64,000 bases of DNA, from assembly GCA_015698045.1 (NCBI GenBank), contig BLAL01000184.1:367592-431591 (forward strand), given 5' to 3'. Below the pieces are notes generated by a model. The model had not been told where the DNA came from, searched no databases, and saw only the letters and a list, made by a program, of their open reading frames with translations. Position numbers and translations under genes: made by a program. Each line of letters opens with the position of its first letter. Position 1 is the first letter of the stretch. The stretch comes from Rhizophagus clarus. Its lineage: Eukaryota; Glomeromycota; Glomeromycetes; Glomerales; Glomeraceae. Below are positions 11,239-21,273 of this stretch, piece after piece.

Positions 11239-13842
11239 TTAGTTTAACGATTGGGCCGAACTATTGTTGTAATCTCCTCTTGCTTGGTTCGGCTGATTGT
11301 TACCTTGCCGACTGTTGGATTGGTAATTATAATGGTTAACATTACTATTATTGTTGTTATTTCGGTTATTTCCTCTATTATTCGGCCTGTTTGATTGATC
11401 TTTATTTTTATTCCAACACTCTCGAGCAATGTGCCCCTTTTTATTACAGTTGTAACACTCCTTATCCCTATTATTTCGCCTTATGTTATTGTTACTACTG
11501 TTGTTATAACTATTATTATAATTATTTCTATTTAGTACTCTTTCTATTTGTTCTTTCAACTTTCTTTCAATAATTTCTTCTATACTATCAGTCGCAACAC
11601 TAGGGGTAGACAAATTTCGCGAAACAAAAGCCGCATGCGCCACTTGGGCTGGTATAGCGGCACCATACAGATTAGGGAGGTATCCAGGGGTTAAGGAATA
11701 TGCGGATAAATCTGTCCCCATTGAAAAGGCAGTTTCAGTAGCCTTGGCTTTGTTAATGGCTTCTTTTACAGTTTGTGGCATTGCGGATTGCACAGGCACT
11801 ATAAACTCAGGTCTTAGCCCTTCTACATATTCCGATATTCGGTCCAACTCTGTTCTTTTTCTCTTTGGATCTATTCGTTTCCATAGTTCTTCCATAGCTG
11901 AAGTATACTCATCTATAGTTTCTCCAGCTCTCTGCTTCCTATTCCTGAGTTGGTGCTTCCACTGAGACATTTTGAATGGGTTACAAAATTGTGCTTCAAA
12001 GAGGTGTGTAAAAGATTGATTCCTATTTAGAGAATTTTCCCATTCGCGAGCTCCCACAGTATTGAACCATGTCAAAGCTGTTCCTTTCAAATAGGAGGGC
12101 ACCACATCCATTCGTCTATCCATACTGACACAATTCGCCTTACATGCCCTATCAAATGCTTCCAACCATTCTATAGGGTCTTGGTTCCCTCCTTTGAACT
12201 CGGGAAAATCCACCAACCTAGATTCCTTTCGAATATTTGAGGTAGGTGACGAGTGGTGTTGGTTGGCAGAGAGGATTTGATTAAATCCTTGTAGCAATTG
12301 AGTAAGCAAATCCGCGTTATCCGTAGGTGCCGGTTGAATAATAGGATAAGCGGGCTGTGTATTTTGCGAGGATACATTTGAAGTAGTGATGTTATGGAGA
12401 TTACCACCACTTAAAGGAACTGCTACAATATTCGGATTGGTAGTAAGAGCCGGATTTATATCTAAAAACGGCTGGGTTGCGCTGAAATTACCGGTTGGTA
12501 TACTTTTTTTAACCGGTGATTTGAATTTTACTTGAGTAGTTCCTTGTACTTTACTAGAACCCGAACTACTACCTCCTAAGTTTATATTGCCAATAGTCGG
12601 ATTCCTGATCGTGACATCCGGTCTGACGGTTTTTGCCGTAGATATGCTCGGATTGGTAATGGTCGTCATATACGAAGGAAGAGTGTTGTTAAAATTTATC
12701 GGTCCGGAATCTCCTTCTTCTATTTGTTCGAATGAGGTGTCATTAATAATCAAGTTGTATCCTCCTTCGATTTTATTATCCTTTAATTCATTTATTTCGT
12801 TATTAAAAAGGGCGCCTATTCGGTTAACGTATTGAGCATTCGCATGTCCGATACCAACATTCGTTGTTTTATCTTTCCAAGAAAACGTTCCGACAGAATA
12901 TTCCGGTATGATAGTTGCATGCGTATTTACGTTTGTTACCAGAACGTAGGCGTTGTTAAAGGATGATTTCGGAATAGGCGAATTAGGGGCTGATTTTATC
13001 TCTAATGGTTCGGTTTTAACGATGTTTCTGAGGGCATCGTTTATACTACTTTCTAGCGTGGTCAACTTGAAATGTTGTAAGTTCCGGTCAAGTCTTTCCT
13101 GCTCCGGTTCGGTTAATTTTGGAATTTCTTGAGTTGGTTCGGAACTATCAGGTATCCTTAGTACATAATCATCGGAGTCATCATCATCCTCATTTATTCC
13201 GCTCTGACCATGGCGACTAACTACCTCCTCATCGTCATCATCCTTCTGATCACCATCATCATTATTCGGATCGCTAGGTTGTTTGATTAATCTTTCCATA
13301 CGAACAAATCCTGCGGTCGTGTCCCATGTTTGAGCAATGTCAGCCACGACGTTCTCTAAACCTTCGGCTGGCATGTTTTTATATCGAATGGTAAAAACCA
13401 TATGTTGCAACAGATTTATTCTTTTATCTTGATCTTTCTCTTTTACTGCTTCATCAAAGAGATACACCGTGTGACCATTATAGTGACTGACGCTGTATAG
13501 AGATCGGAACCAGTCGAACCAAAAGTTACGAAATTCGACCGATAACATGTTCTTTTTAGGTTCTGGATAGCATACCCTACAAGTAGGATCAGGGTATTGT
13601 TTGATTATTTCCTCTGGTAAGGCGGTCTGGTTAATGTTATGTTGCTGGTGCTGCTGATGGTGACTCTTAACCTGGTCGATATACTTTTTATTCGCGTTAA
13701 GAGTTCTCAGAGTCAAGTTAGGAACGATATTTGCATCAGCAGTATCTGGACTCTTTCCTTTGGTCTGGTTGGTGATAAAAGAAGTGGTCCCATCAGGCCT
13801 TTTTGCAGGAACCTTCTTATCTGAATTCTGGGGTGAGGCCAT
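11239..13842 (-). CDS. gag: Gypsy Gag polyprotein
   Basis: 867 residues, longer than most Gypsy Gag proteins. The N-terminal half is hydrophilic with an acidic stretch near residues 195-220 (DDDDEE, DDDDSDD) and no domain I recognise. A retrotransposon gag/capsid domain follows at about residues 540-700 (WLEAFDRA, YLKGTALTWF). The C-terminus has one zinc knuckle, C-x2-C-x4-H-x4-C, at residues 796-809, in an Asn/Arg-rich tail suited to RNA binding. It forms the virus-like particle that packages element RNA. It is the first gene after the 5' LTR. Its stop follows directly after a slippery heptamer that would feed ribosomes into pol. Confidence 0.93.
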   Translation of the reverse strand: MASPQNSDKKVPAKRPDGTTSFITNQTKGKSPDTADANIVPNLTLRTLNANKKYIDQVKSHHQQHQQHNINQTALPEEIIKQYPDPTCRVCYPEPKKNMLSVEFRNFWFDWFRSLYSVSHYNGHTVYLFDEAVKEKDQDKRINLLQHMVFTIRYKNMPAEGLENVVADIAQTWDTTAGFVRMERLIKQPSDPNNDDGDQKDDDDEEVVSRHGQSGINEDDDDSDDYVLRIPDSSEPTQEIPKLTEPEQERLDRNLQHFKLTTLESSINDALRNIVKTEPLEIKSAPNSPIPKSSFNNAYVLVTNVNTHATIIPEYSVGTFSWKDKTTNVGIGHANAQYVNRIGALFNNEINELKDNKIEGGYNLIINDTSFEQIEEGDSGPINFNNTLPSYMTTITNPSISTAKTVRPDVTIRNPTIGNINLGGSSSGSSKVQGTTQVKFKSPVKKSIPTGNFSATQPFLDINPALTTNPNIVAVPLSGGNLHNITTSNVSSQNTQPAYPIIQPAPTDNADLLTQLLQGFNQILSANQHHSSPTSNIRKESRLVDFPEFKGGNQDPIEWLEAFDRACKANCVSMDRRMDVVPSYLKGTALTWFNTVGAREWENSLNRNQSFTHLFEAQFCNPFKMSQWKHQLRNRKQRAGETIDEYTSAMEELWKRIDPKRKRTELDRISEYVEGLRPEFIVPVQSAMPQTVKEAINKAKATETAFSMGTDLSAYSLTPGYLPNLYGAAIPAQVAHAAFVSRNLSTPSVATDSIEEIIERKLKEQIERVLNRNNYNNSYNNSSNNNIRRNNRDKECYNCNKKGHIARECWNKNKDQSNRPNNRGNNRNNNNNSNVNHYNYQSNSRQGNNQPNQARGDYNNSSAQSLN
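11242..11248 (-). promoter_or_regulatory. Candidate -1 ribosomal frameshift site
   Basis: The last gag codons read G TTA AAC followed at once by the TAA stop. The heptamer GTTAAAC is a known slippery sequence in equine arteritis virus. Slipping back one base gives GTT AAA CTA AAG, exactly the open pol frame. Downstream RNA structure was not tested. Confidence 0.7.
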
Positions 13843-14047
13843 TGGATAATATCGAATAACACTATCAGTAAGATCACTCGAATCTTTATTTATTTATTTT
13901 TATTTTAGTCAAGTGGTAACTCTAAGGATTAATAGTAAGAGGTCTTGCTTGTTATTTAGGGTGTAATAGATTATGACAATCAGGGAGAAGTTTGGATATA
14001 TATATATAGGAACAATTTATTACTGTGCGGTTGAATGTTGTAATCCA

Positions 14048-14061
14048 CCCAACTCGCACCA
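14048..14061 (-). promoter_or_regulatory. Putative primer binding site
   Basis: Three bases inside the 5' LTR the minus strand reads TGGTGCGAGTTGGG. TGG pairs with the CCA end of a tRNA, and the rest would pair with its acceptor stem. I could not identify the tRNA. Confidence 0.55.
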
Positions 14062-14064
14062 AAT

Positions 14065-14499
14065 TGTTACCCAGCGAATGCAACCGACTGAAAAGTTACA
14101 CGTGATCTGGAATAACAAACGAGTTTAACTTTAGAGAGCAAGTTTATTTATAGTCTGAAGGCTAATACTTTTATTATCGTTTATAATTTATGATCGGATT
14201 ATTAATAAAGTTTTCAGTTGTAACGCATACAACCTAATTGTCTTTATTAATAAATACAAGTGACAGTTAACTGTAATTTAAGTTTAACGCATAAACTTCT
14301 TCCTTTCACTTAATCCAAATTCTCTTCCTTTTATAATCTTTAATTTTTCTATCTTATTCTAAATCTATTACTTTCTAGATTTGTCTTAAATCCTAATTCC
14401 GGGTACTACAATTTTCTAGATTACCCTATAAATTTCCTAACTTTTTTCATTCATATAGATTATACTAGAATAATCTAATTTATAAAATCTTATGTAACA
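14065..14499 (-). repeat. 5' LTR of the Gypsy element
   Basis: This 435-bp repeat appears identical to the LTR at 4803-5237. Reading on the minus strand, it would contain the promoter for element transcription. It is flanked on the outside by GTATA, matching the GTAT next to the other LTR. Confidence 0.95.
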
Positions 14500-14599
14500 G
14501 TATAGTATAACGAATTTTTCGGTATAGTCTCATACGACTTGCCGATCTGTGATCATGTAACTTTGAATATATATAAAAACCGTTTTTTTTTTATTAATG

Positions 14600-15290
14600 T
14601 TCTTTTTCTTTTTGTAGGAACGGACTTTTCAGAACGTCCCTGGAGGTAAATGGGGTAGAGGGGAGGGTTTTTTTTATATTTTTAATACATAAGAACGTGT
14701 ATTAATGTTCTTTTTTGTTTTTTTTTGTAGGAACGGACTTTTCGAAACCTTCCTGGAGGTATATGGGGTAGAGAGGAGGATTTTTTTTTATTTTTAATAC
14801 ATAAGAACGTTTATTGACGTTCTTTTTTATTTTTTTTTGTAGGAACGGACTTTTCAGAACCTTCCTGGAGGTAAATGGGGTAGAGGGGAGGGTTTTTTTA
14901 TATTTTTAATACATAAGAACGTTTATTAATATTCTTTTTTGTTTTTTTTTTGTAGGAACGGACTTTTCAGAACATCTCTGGAGGTATATGGGGTAGAGAG
15001 GAGGATTTTTTTTATTTTTAATACATAAGAACGTTTATTAACGTTCTTTTTTATTCTTTTTGTAGGAACGGACTTTTCAGAACATCCCTGGAGATAAATG
15101 GGGTAGAGGGGAGGGTTTTTTTTATATTTTTAATACATAAGACCGTTTATTAATGTACTTTTTACTTTTCAGAACGTCCCTGGAGGTAAATGGGTAGAGA
15201 GGAGGAATTTTTTTTTATTTTTAATACATAAGAACGTTTATTAACGTTCTTTTTTATTCTTTTTTGTAGGAACGGACCATTTGGCCACGG
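14600..15290 (+). repeat. Array A: tandem intron/exon-like units of about 112 bp
   Basis: Seven units follow one another, with exon-like cores at 14618, 14731, 14843, 14956, 15066, about 15173 (shortened) and 15270. Each unit has a pyrimidine tract ending TGTAG, a 28-base core starting GAACGGACTTTTCAGAAC and ending CTGGAG, then a donor-like GTAAAT or GTATAT. A purine/T-rich stretch and an inverted repeat around AAGAACGTTTATTAACGTTCTT's core lead to the next pyrimidine tract. The core translates in one frame as ERTF-like, close to the DRTF of array B. Whether the units are spliced is unknown. Confidence 0.85.
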
Positions 15291-15542
15291 CTTCTAGGCG
15301 ATTTCAAAGGTGGGTAGGGTAGTGTTTGGTAATTTAGTATATGGAAGGTTTAAATTTTTTATTGAAATGGTATTAACCATTCTTTTTCTTTTTTTTTTAG
15401 GATATGGGCCTGTGTTAAGGATAAATGAAAGGATTAATATATTTAATTTCTTTTAGAATAGACAATGTAAGATTCATATCACTTTATATTTAAATTTAAA
15501 TAGGTTGTGAAGATTTCTTTTTATTCTTAAAAAATTATCTAT

Positions 15543-17898
15543 TTAATTGGATTTTAGTTTTTCAATATTTGGTAATGGACAATATTCGTCTTGCTTTTGA
15601 GAGTCTTCAATATGTTGACGTACTTGTTCATATAAGTACCATTGCCTTTTGGCAGATAATTTTTCAGGAAAAATTTCTCGTAAAAATCCCATAATGTCAT
15701 TATCTTTTTTAATATCTATAATTTGTGTATTCCCATCAACTTTTTCTTTAATTTCTACTTTACCTACATTATTCATATGAAAAGTAAAATGATGATATTT
15801 TAAAATATTAGGAATTGTTTTGAAAAATTTTAATAAATATTCTGTCCAATTATAAAAATGCATTACACGATCTCCATTTTTGTTAAAAATTGTTTGTGCT
15901 TGGTTATAACCTCTTAATGTTGAATTTTCTACTGCATTTACCAAATCATCAAGATTATCAACATCAGATTTTCGTAACTTTAATTTGAAAAGACCAAAAA
16001 ATCCGTCAGGACTGAACTTAGTATGGCCTGCTACCATAAATGAATAAGTAATTTTGGTATGCAACCCACATGCAACTCTTCATGCTAAGTACATAATCAT
16101 TGCATTATTTTTATTTTGTCTAGCGCAATTGTCTGCATGAATAACTAATTCAGTTTCACCCATTCCATAAAGAGTAAAATAATTATGAACAAGTGATATA
16201 ACTGCATTGGCTTCTTTTCCGATACTTTTTTCTTCCTTTATTAAATAATTTCTCTAAAATAAAAGTATAAATAAATAAAGCAATATAAATAATATTAAAA
16301 ATTATAGTAATTATAAATATTTACTTGAATTGGAAATGCATCTTCACAAATTCCAAAGACTTGAATATTATAAAGAGATTTAAAATAGATACTTCCCTTT
16401 TATAAAAAAAAAAATATCACTTTAATATATTAAATAATAAATATCTATATTTATAAGTTAATTAAAAAATTATACTTCTTGTTGAGATGAGAATGGAATT
16501 TTTACTTGTTCGGCATAGTCCCATGAAATATGATTTTCAAAATTAAAGGAATTTGGATTTATTAGGACGTAAATATTCTGGAAAGTTAGGTTGTTGTTTT
16601 AAAAATATTTTTGATGCTTGTATACAATTTCTAAATAAAATTAAAATTTTCATTTAATAATTATTTACATACTATAAAAATATTATTTCAAAGATATACC
16701 TATAATATTCTCTTTCTTTTTGTGCCCAAAGAAAATGATTATTCCATTCTGCTACTTGTATTTCACTATTTTGTTCACGTTGTAATTTGAACCGATATTC
16801 TTTACATTTAAAACATAGATCACTTCGAGGTGAAAGAAATTTGATTTCTGGAATATATTTATTCCAAATACGCCAGAATGTGGTTAAATGTATTATTTTT
16901 TGATCTAAATCTTCTATAGTTGATGTATACAACCGATATAATGAGGAGTAGCTTTCACTTGCTGGAAGAAAAGTTACTAACAAGGTATCTCTTTGAAAAT
17001 GTCGTCCTTTATTAATTATAATAATTAATTTATATTAGCCTATAACATCATAAAATTTTATAAATTGAAAATTAAATTATTATAAAAAAAATACCAGGGG
17101 AAGGTAAGCCATGAATGTTTGCATAATTTACTATAAATGTTAATATTTCTAAAATTTTTTCAAATAACAGAGAAGAATTACTAAGTCTTCCAGTTAATTT
17201 ATGAACTCTTGGGCTAATTCCTTGTTGTGAATAATGATTTCGAATATTTCTCCAATATTTTTCTCCAATTCCATATATTGTTAAAAATGCTGTACTACAT
17301 ATTTGCATCCCCTCAAATACATAATTATTATCAAGCCGTTGACGTTTTTACTTATTGTTATCATTTCATTTCGGGCAGTTGCAGATAATACTCCTAATAT
17401 AAACATATCTTTTTGACTATTATTAAAGGTTTGAAAATTCTGGTAATTTTTTAAAGCATTTTCATGAGCAACTTTATTTTGGAGGCATTTTTCTTTACAA
17501 CATATTACTGTTTGTAATTTTTTGATTTGTGCCTCCTCATCTTTTTGATTTATTTTTATATTAGCTAAACTATCTTCATCTTGATTAGTAGAATCTTTGA
17601 TTTTATTTTTTGAATAAAGTTGTTTAAATTTATTTATTTGATCATCATTTAGAGTAGGTTCATTAATAGGTTCATTTAAAGTGGCTTCTAATTCAATTGA
17701 AATAGGCTCAATCACAAGTTCAACCAATAAAGATTCTCCTTCATAAGGTATTACTGTACTATTTGACTCATTTGATTGATAAATAAATCGTAACTCCTGT
17801 ATTTGATCTTGAATATTTGATAGTTCAGAGTGAGTTTCTGCAAAAATACTATCAAATAAATGATGATTTTTGTTTGACGTGGAGGTAGTTGAAGTCAT
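15543..17898 (-). pseudogene. DUF7869-like transposon gene, broken
   Basis: Seven exon-like blocks can be traced, with GT-AG boundaries at 17095/17006, 16700/about 16611, about 16470/16396 and about 16330/16256. The protein matches a family I recall as DUF7869: YVFEGMQICSTAFL, IYGIGEKYW, PRSDLCFKC, HISWDYAEQV, YNIQVFGICEDAFP, HADNCARQNKNN, and SFMVAGHTKFSPDGFFGLFK. Three lesions show it is dead. A one-base deletion in an A run (17345-17349) shifts the frame. A second frame change is needed near 16560. A TGA at 16080-16082 stands where the family has tryptophan. It lies inside the TIR element bounded at 4271 and 21273, so it may be that element's transposase or accessory gene. That role is inference. 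Confidence 0.8.
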
Positions 17899-18619
17899 TA
17901 GGAATTTAAAACAATAAGCTAAAAAAATACTTTATTTTTTTAATAACAAAAAATCATTTCAAAAAAGAACCACCAGATTTAAATAATTACTGCCAATCAT
18001 AAATGCCAAGCATTTAATAAAACAACGATTTTCAAAATATTCTGAATCTTAAAAAAATTCACACGGAAGATACTAAATGGAATATTATTTAAAAAAAATC
18101 TACACAGAAAGCACTTATAAGAATAAATTTAAATATTAGCATTTCTAATTTATGTAAATTATTTCTAAATCTTAAAAAAAATCTACATCATGAAAGGTAC
18201 TTGTGGTATACCTCTCAATTACTACCTAGCCAAAAAATACAATCACCAATTTTTAAACGTAACAAATAGCTAGAGCTTTTAATGGTGAACCAATCAGTTT
18301 TAGTATCAAAATAAATTTACTGATCAATAATCGGATAATCTTTTTTTGAGAATGGCAAGTCCGCATGCATCGACTTGATTTTTGAGCTGATTACACTTCA
18401 GACTAATTGGAAAATGGTTTTTTTAAACCGTTAAAAAATTTTTTTTTATTAGTTTCAGAATTAAATGCACTTTTTTTTTGATATACATTGTATTTTTACG
18501 GGTGTAATAGTTAGTCAAATGTCAAAATAGTTTAGGCAATCAGACTTATCAGATATCAGCTAATTTTTTTATCATTATTTTGGTTCGTTTCTAAAGGAAA
18601 AAAAATTTTTTTTTTTGCA
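17899..18619. other. Spacer upstream of the DUF7869-like pseudogene
   Basis: No gene is seen. Short repeated words such as CTTAAAAAAAATCTACAC occur several times between 18045 and 18190. The stretch could hold the promoter of the pseudogene, but no element is clear. Confidence 0.4.
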
Positions 18620-20990
18620 TTTATAGGGTACTGGACGAATATTATAAACTAGACCTTAGAATTGAAGTAAAAAAGAAGAAGGTTTTACATATTTTTCTTT
18701 AAGAAATGTTACTAAAGGTTTTTTTTATTTTTTATAGATTTCAGCTTAAAGTTGTCTGCCGAAATTAAACCAAGGCCGAAACTTTTACATTGCCGAAAGT
18801 TTTGGCAATTAAAAATAAATTTACCAAAACTTATAATGCAGAAATTCTTGCTGACGAAATTATAGATCATAATTTATTAATTATTTAGTATAATATTCTG
18901 TCTTGATTATTTCAATGATTTAATCAATAAATTATTCATTACTAAATAAAAAATTCTCGGTAAAAGTTTCAAAGATTATCAAGAATCAGATTGCACAGTA
19001 CAAAATGTGATCTGATAATCTTTTTTTTTCTTTTTTGTAGATTTCCGGATGACGGAATTTTGAATTGAGATCAAAGGAGTTTTTCTAATGTAAACTCTCA
19101 TTTTTTTTCATTTTGTGGGTTCCAATTTACTTCCGAATGAAAATTATGACCGGAGTAACTATTATGATACTTTTGGTGAAATATTTTCTTTAAGAAACGT
19201 TACTGACATTGGGATCGGGTTTCGTTATATTTTTAAAAAAATTTAACTAATTTATTTTTTTTTTCTATTTTATAGAGTTTCCAGATGAAAAAAAAATATT
19301 ACCAGACTTTTAAAATTGAGTGAGGTATGGGGACTTCGTTGTATTTATTTCTAAAAAATTTAATTTAATTTTTTTTTCTTTTTTGTAGAGTTTCCAGACG
19401 AAAAACATGACCGGACTTTTAAAATTGAGCGTGGTATGGGACTTCGTTGTATTTTTAATGTATTTTTAAAATTTAACTAATTTATTATTATTTTTTTTTT
19501 TTGTAGAGTTTCCGGATGAAAAACACAACCAGACTTTTGAAATTGAGTGAGGTATAAGGACTTTGTTGTATTTTTAATGTATTTTTAAAATTTAACTAAT
19601 TTATTATTTTTTTTTCTTTTTTGTAGAGTTTCCGGATGAAAAATATGACTGGACTTTTAAAATTGAGTGAGGTATAAGGACTTTGTTGTATTTTTAATGT
19701 ATTTTTAAAATTTAACTAATTTATTATTTTTTTTTCTTTTTTGTAGAGTTTCCGGACGAAAAATATGACTGGACTTTTAAAATTGAGTGAGGTATAAGGA
19801 CTTTGTTGTATTTTTAATGTATTTTTAAAATTTAACTAATTTATTATTTTTTTTTCTTTTTTGTAGAGTTTCTGGACGAAAAATACGACCGGACTTTTAA
19901 AATTGAGTGAGGTATAAGGACTTTGTTGTATTTTTAATGTATTTTTAAAATTTAACTAATTTATTATTTTTTTTCTTTTTTGTAGAGTTTCCGGACGAAA
20001 AATACGACCGGACTTTTAAAATTGAGTGAGGTATAAGGACTTTGTTGTATTTTTAATGTATTTTTAAAATTTAACTAATTTATTATTTTTTTTTCTTTTT
20101 TGTAGAGTTTCTGGATGAAAAATACGACCGGACTTTTAAAATTGAGTGAGGTATAAGGACTTTGTTGTATTTTTAATGTATTTTTAAAATTTAACTAATT
20201 TATTATTTTTTTTTCTTTTTTGTAGAGTTTCTGGACGAAAAATATGACCGGACTTTTAAAATTGAGTGAGGTATAAGGACTTTGTTGTATTTTTAATGTA
20301 TTTTTAAAATTTAACTAATTTATTATTTTTTTTTCTTTTTTGTAGAGTTTCCGGACAAAAAATATGACCGGACTTTTAAAATTGAGTGAGGTATAAGGAC
20401 TTTGTTGTATTTTTAATGTATTTTTAAAATTTAACTAATTTATTATTTTTTTTCTTTTTTGTAGAGTTTCCGGACAAAAAATACGACCGGACTTTTAAAA
20501 TTGAGTGAGGTATAAGGACTTTGTTGTATTTTTAATGTATTTTTAAAATTTAACTAATTTATTATTTTTTTTTCTTTTTTGTAGAGTTTCCAGACGAAAA
20601 ACATGACCGAACTTTTGAAATTGAGGTATAAGGACTTCGTTGTATTTTAATGTATTTTTATATTTTAACTAATTTATTATTTTTTGTCTTTTTGTAGAGT
20701 TTCCGGATGAAAAACATGACTGGACTTTTAAAATTGAGGTAAAGTGAAACCGAGAAAAAGGAGGTTCATTGAACCGTTACTAACATTTTTACATTTCTTT
20801 TCATAAGGTTGCTGGACGAGAATATAGATAGTGGGAAGTCTTATTTTTTCTTTGGCAAAGTTACGACAGGGAAGTAGAAAATTTCTTTTTTTTTGATTTG
20901 GGAGCATTGCTAACGTTCCCTTTTCATTTTTTTAGGATGGTATTGCTGGACTTAGGCTTTGGAATTGAGTAAGTTGAGAGAGGAGAAAAT
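18620..20990 (+). repeat. Array B: tandem intron/exon-like units of about 120 bp
   Basis: Thirteen regular units start at 19276, 19389, 19507, 19627, 19747, 19867, 19986, 20106, 20226, 20346, 20465, 20585 and 20698. Diverged units flank them at 18627, 19041, about 19112, 20810 and 20937. Each unit reads pyrimidine tract, TTTTGTAG, a 41- or 45-base core starting AGTTTCCGGACGAAAAATAC, then GTATAAGG or GTAAAG as donor, then AATTTAACTAATTT as a possible branch site. The core reads FPDEKYDRTFKIE in one frame. In the 45-base form it is also open as 15 codons in another. Outer cores read VLDEYYKLDLRIE (18627) and LLDENIDSGK (20810), so the motif recurs beyond the homogenised block. Confidence 0.88.
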
Positions 20991-21273
20991 GCGAAAATTT
21001 CTTTTTTTAAATCAAAAGAAAAATAAGAAACATTATAAAAATTAAAAGGGAATACACCTTAGCCAAAGTTTATTAAAAAATTTATTCTATAAAGTATATT
21101 AAAAAAAATCTATTTATAAATACACGGATTGGCAAAGTAATTGCCATAATAAGAAAATTCTATTTTTACTACTGCGGATTGTCGATCTGTTTACATGTGA
21201 TTAAAAACTTTTAAACTCAATTATCTCGAAATCATATTTATCTGAGTTTCCGCCTTTTCTATTGCAAAGACCC

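Larger units (their letters stand above)
4803..14499 (-). mobile_element. Ty3/Gypsy LTR retrotransposon, apparently young
   Basis: A complete element lies in minus orientation: 5' LTR 14065-14499, gag, protease-RT-RNase H, integrase, an extra antisense gene, polypurine tract, 3' LTR 4803-5237. Both LTRs are 435 bp, start TG, end CA, and look identical base for base when read through. That implies recent insertion. The target site shows the 4-base word GTAT before the left LTR and after the right LTR. Gene order (integrase after RNase H) marks it as Ty3/Gypsy. The region between the integrase stop and the 3' LTR is about 2.1 kb, much longer than in a minimal element, and contains a spliced gene on the opposite strand. 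Confidence 0.93.
4271..21273. mobile_element. Large TIR element containing a nested Gypsy retrotransposon
   Basis: The left end starts GGGTTTTTGCAATAGAAAG at 4271. The right end, read from 21273 on the minus strand, starts GGGTCTTTGCAATAGAAAA. About 26 of the first 29 bases match, after which similarity fades. A second partial copy of the terminal word lies at about 4505. Without the Gypsy insertion (4803-14499) the element is about 7.3 kb. It holds the DUF7869-like pseudogene and intron/exon-like arrays A and B. No clean target duplication could be assigned because both flanks are ATATA-like. The superfamily is unassigned. That the DUF7869-like gene is its own transposase gene is inference from position. 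Confidence 0.55.
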
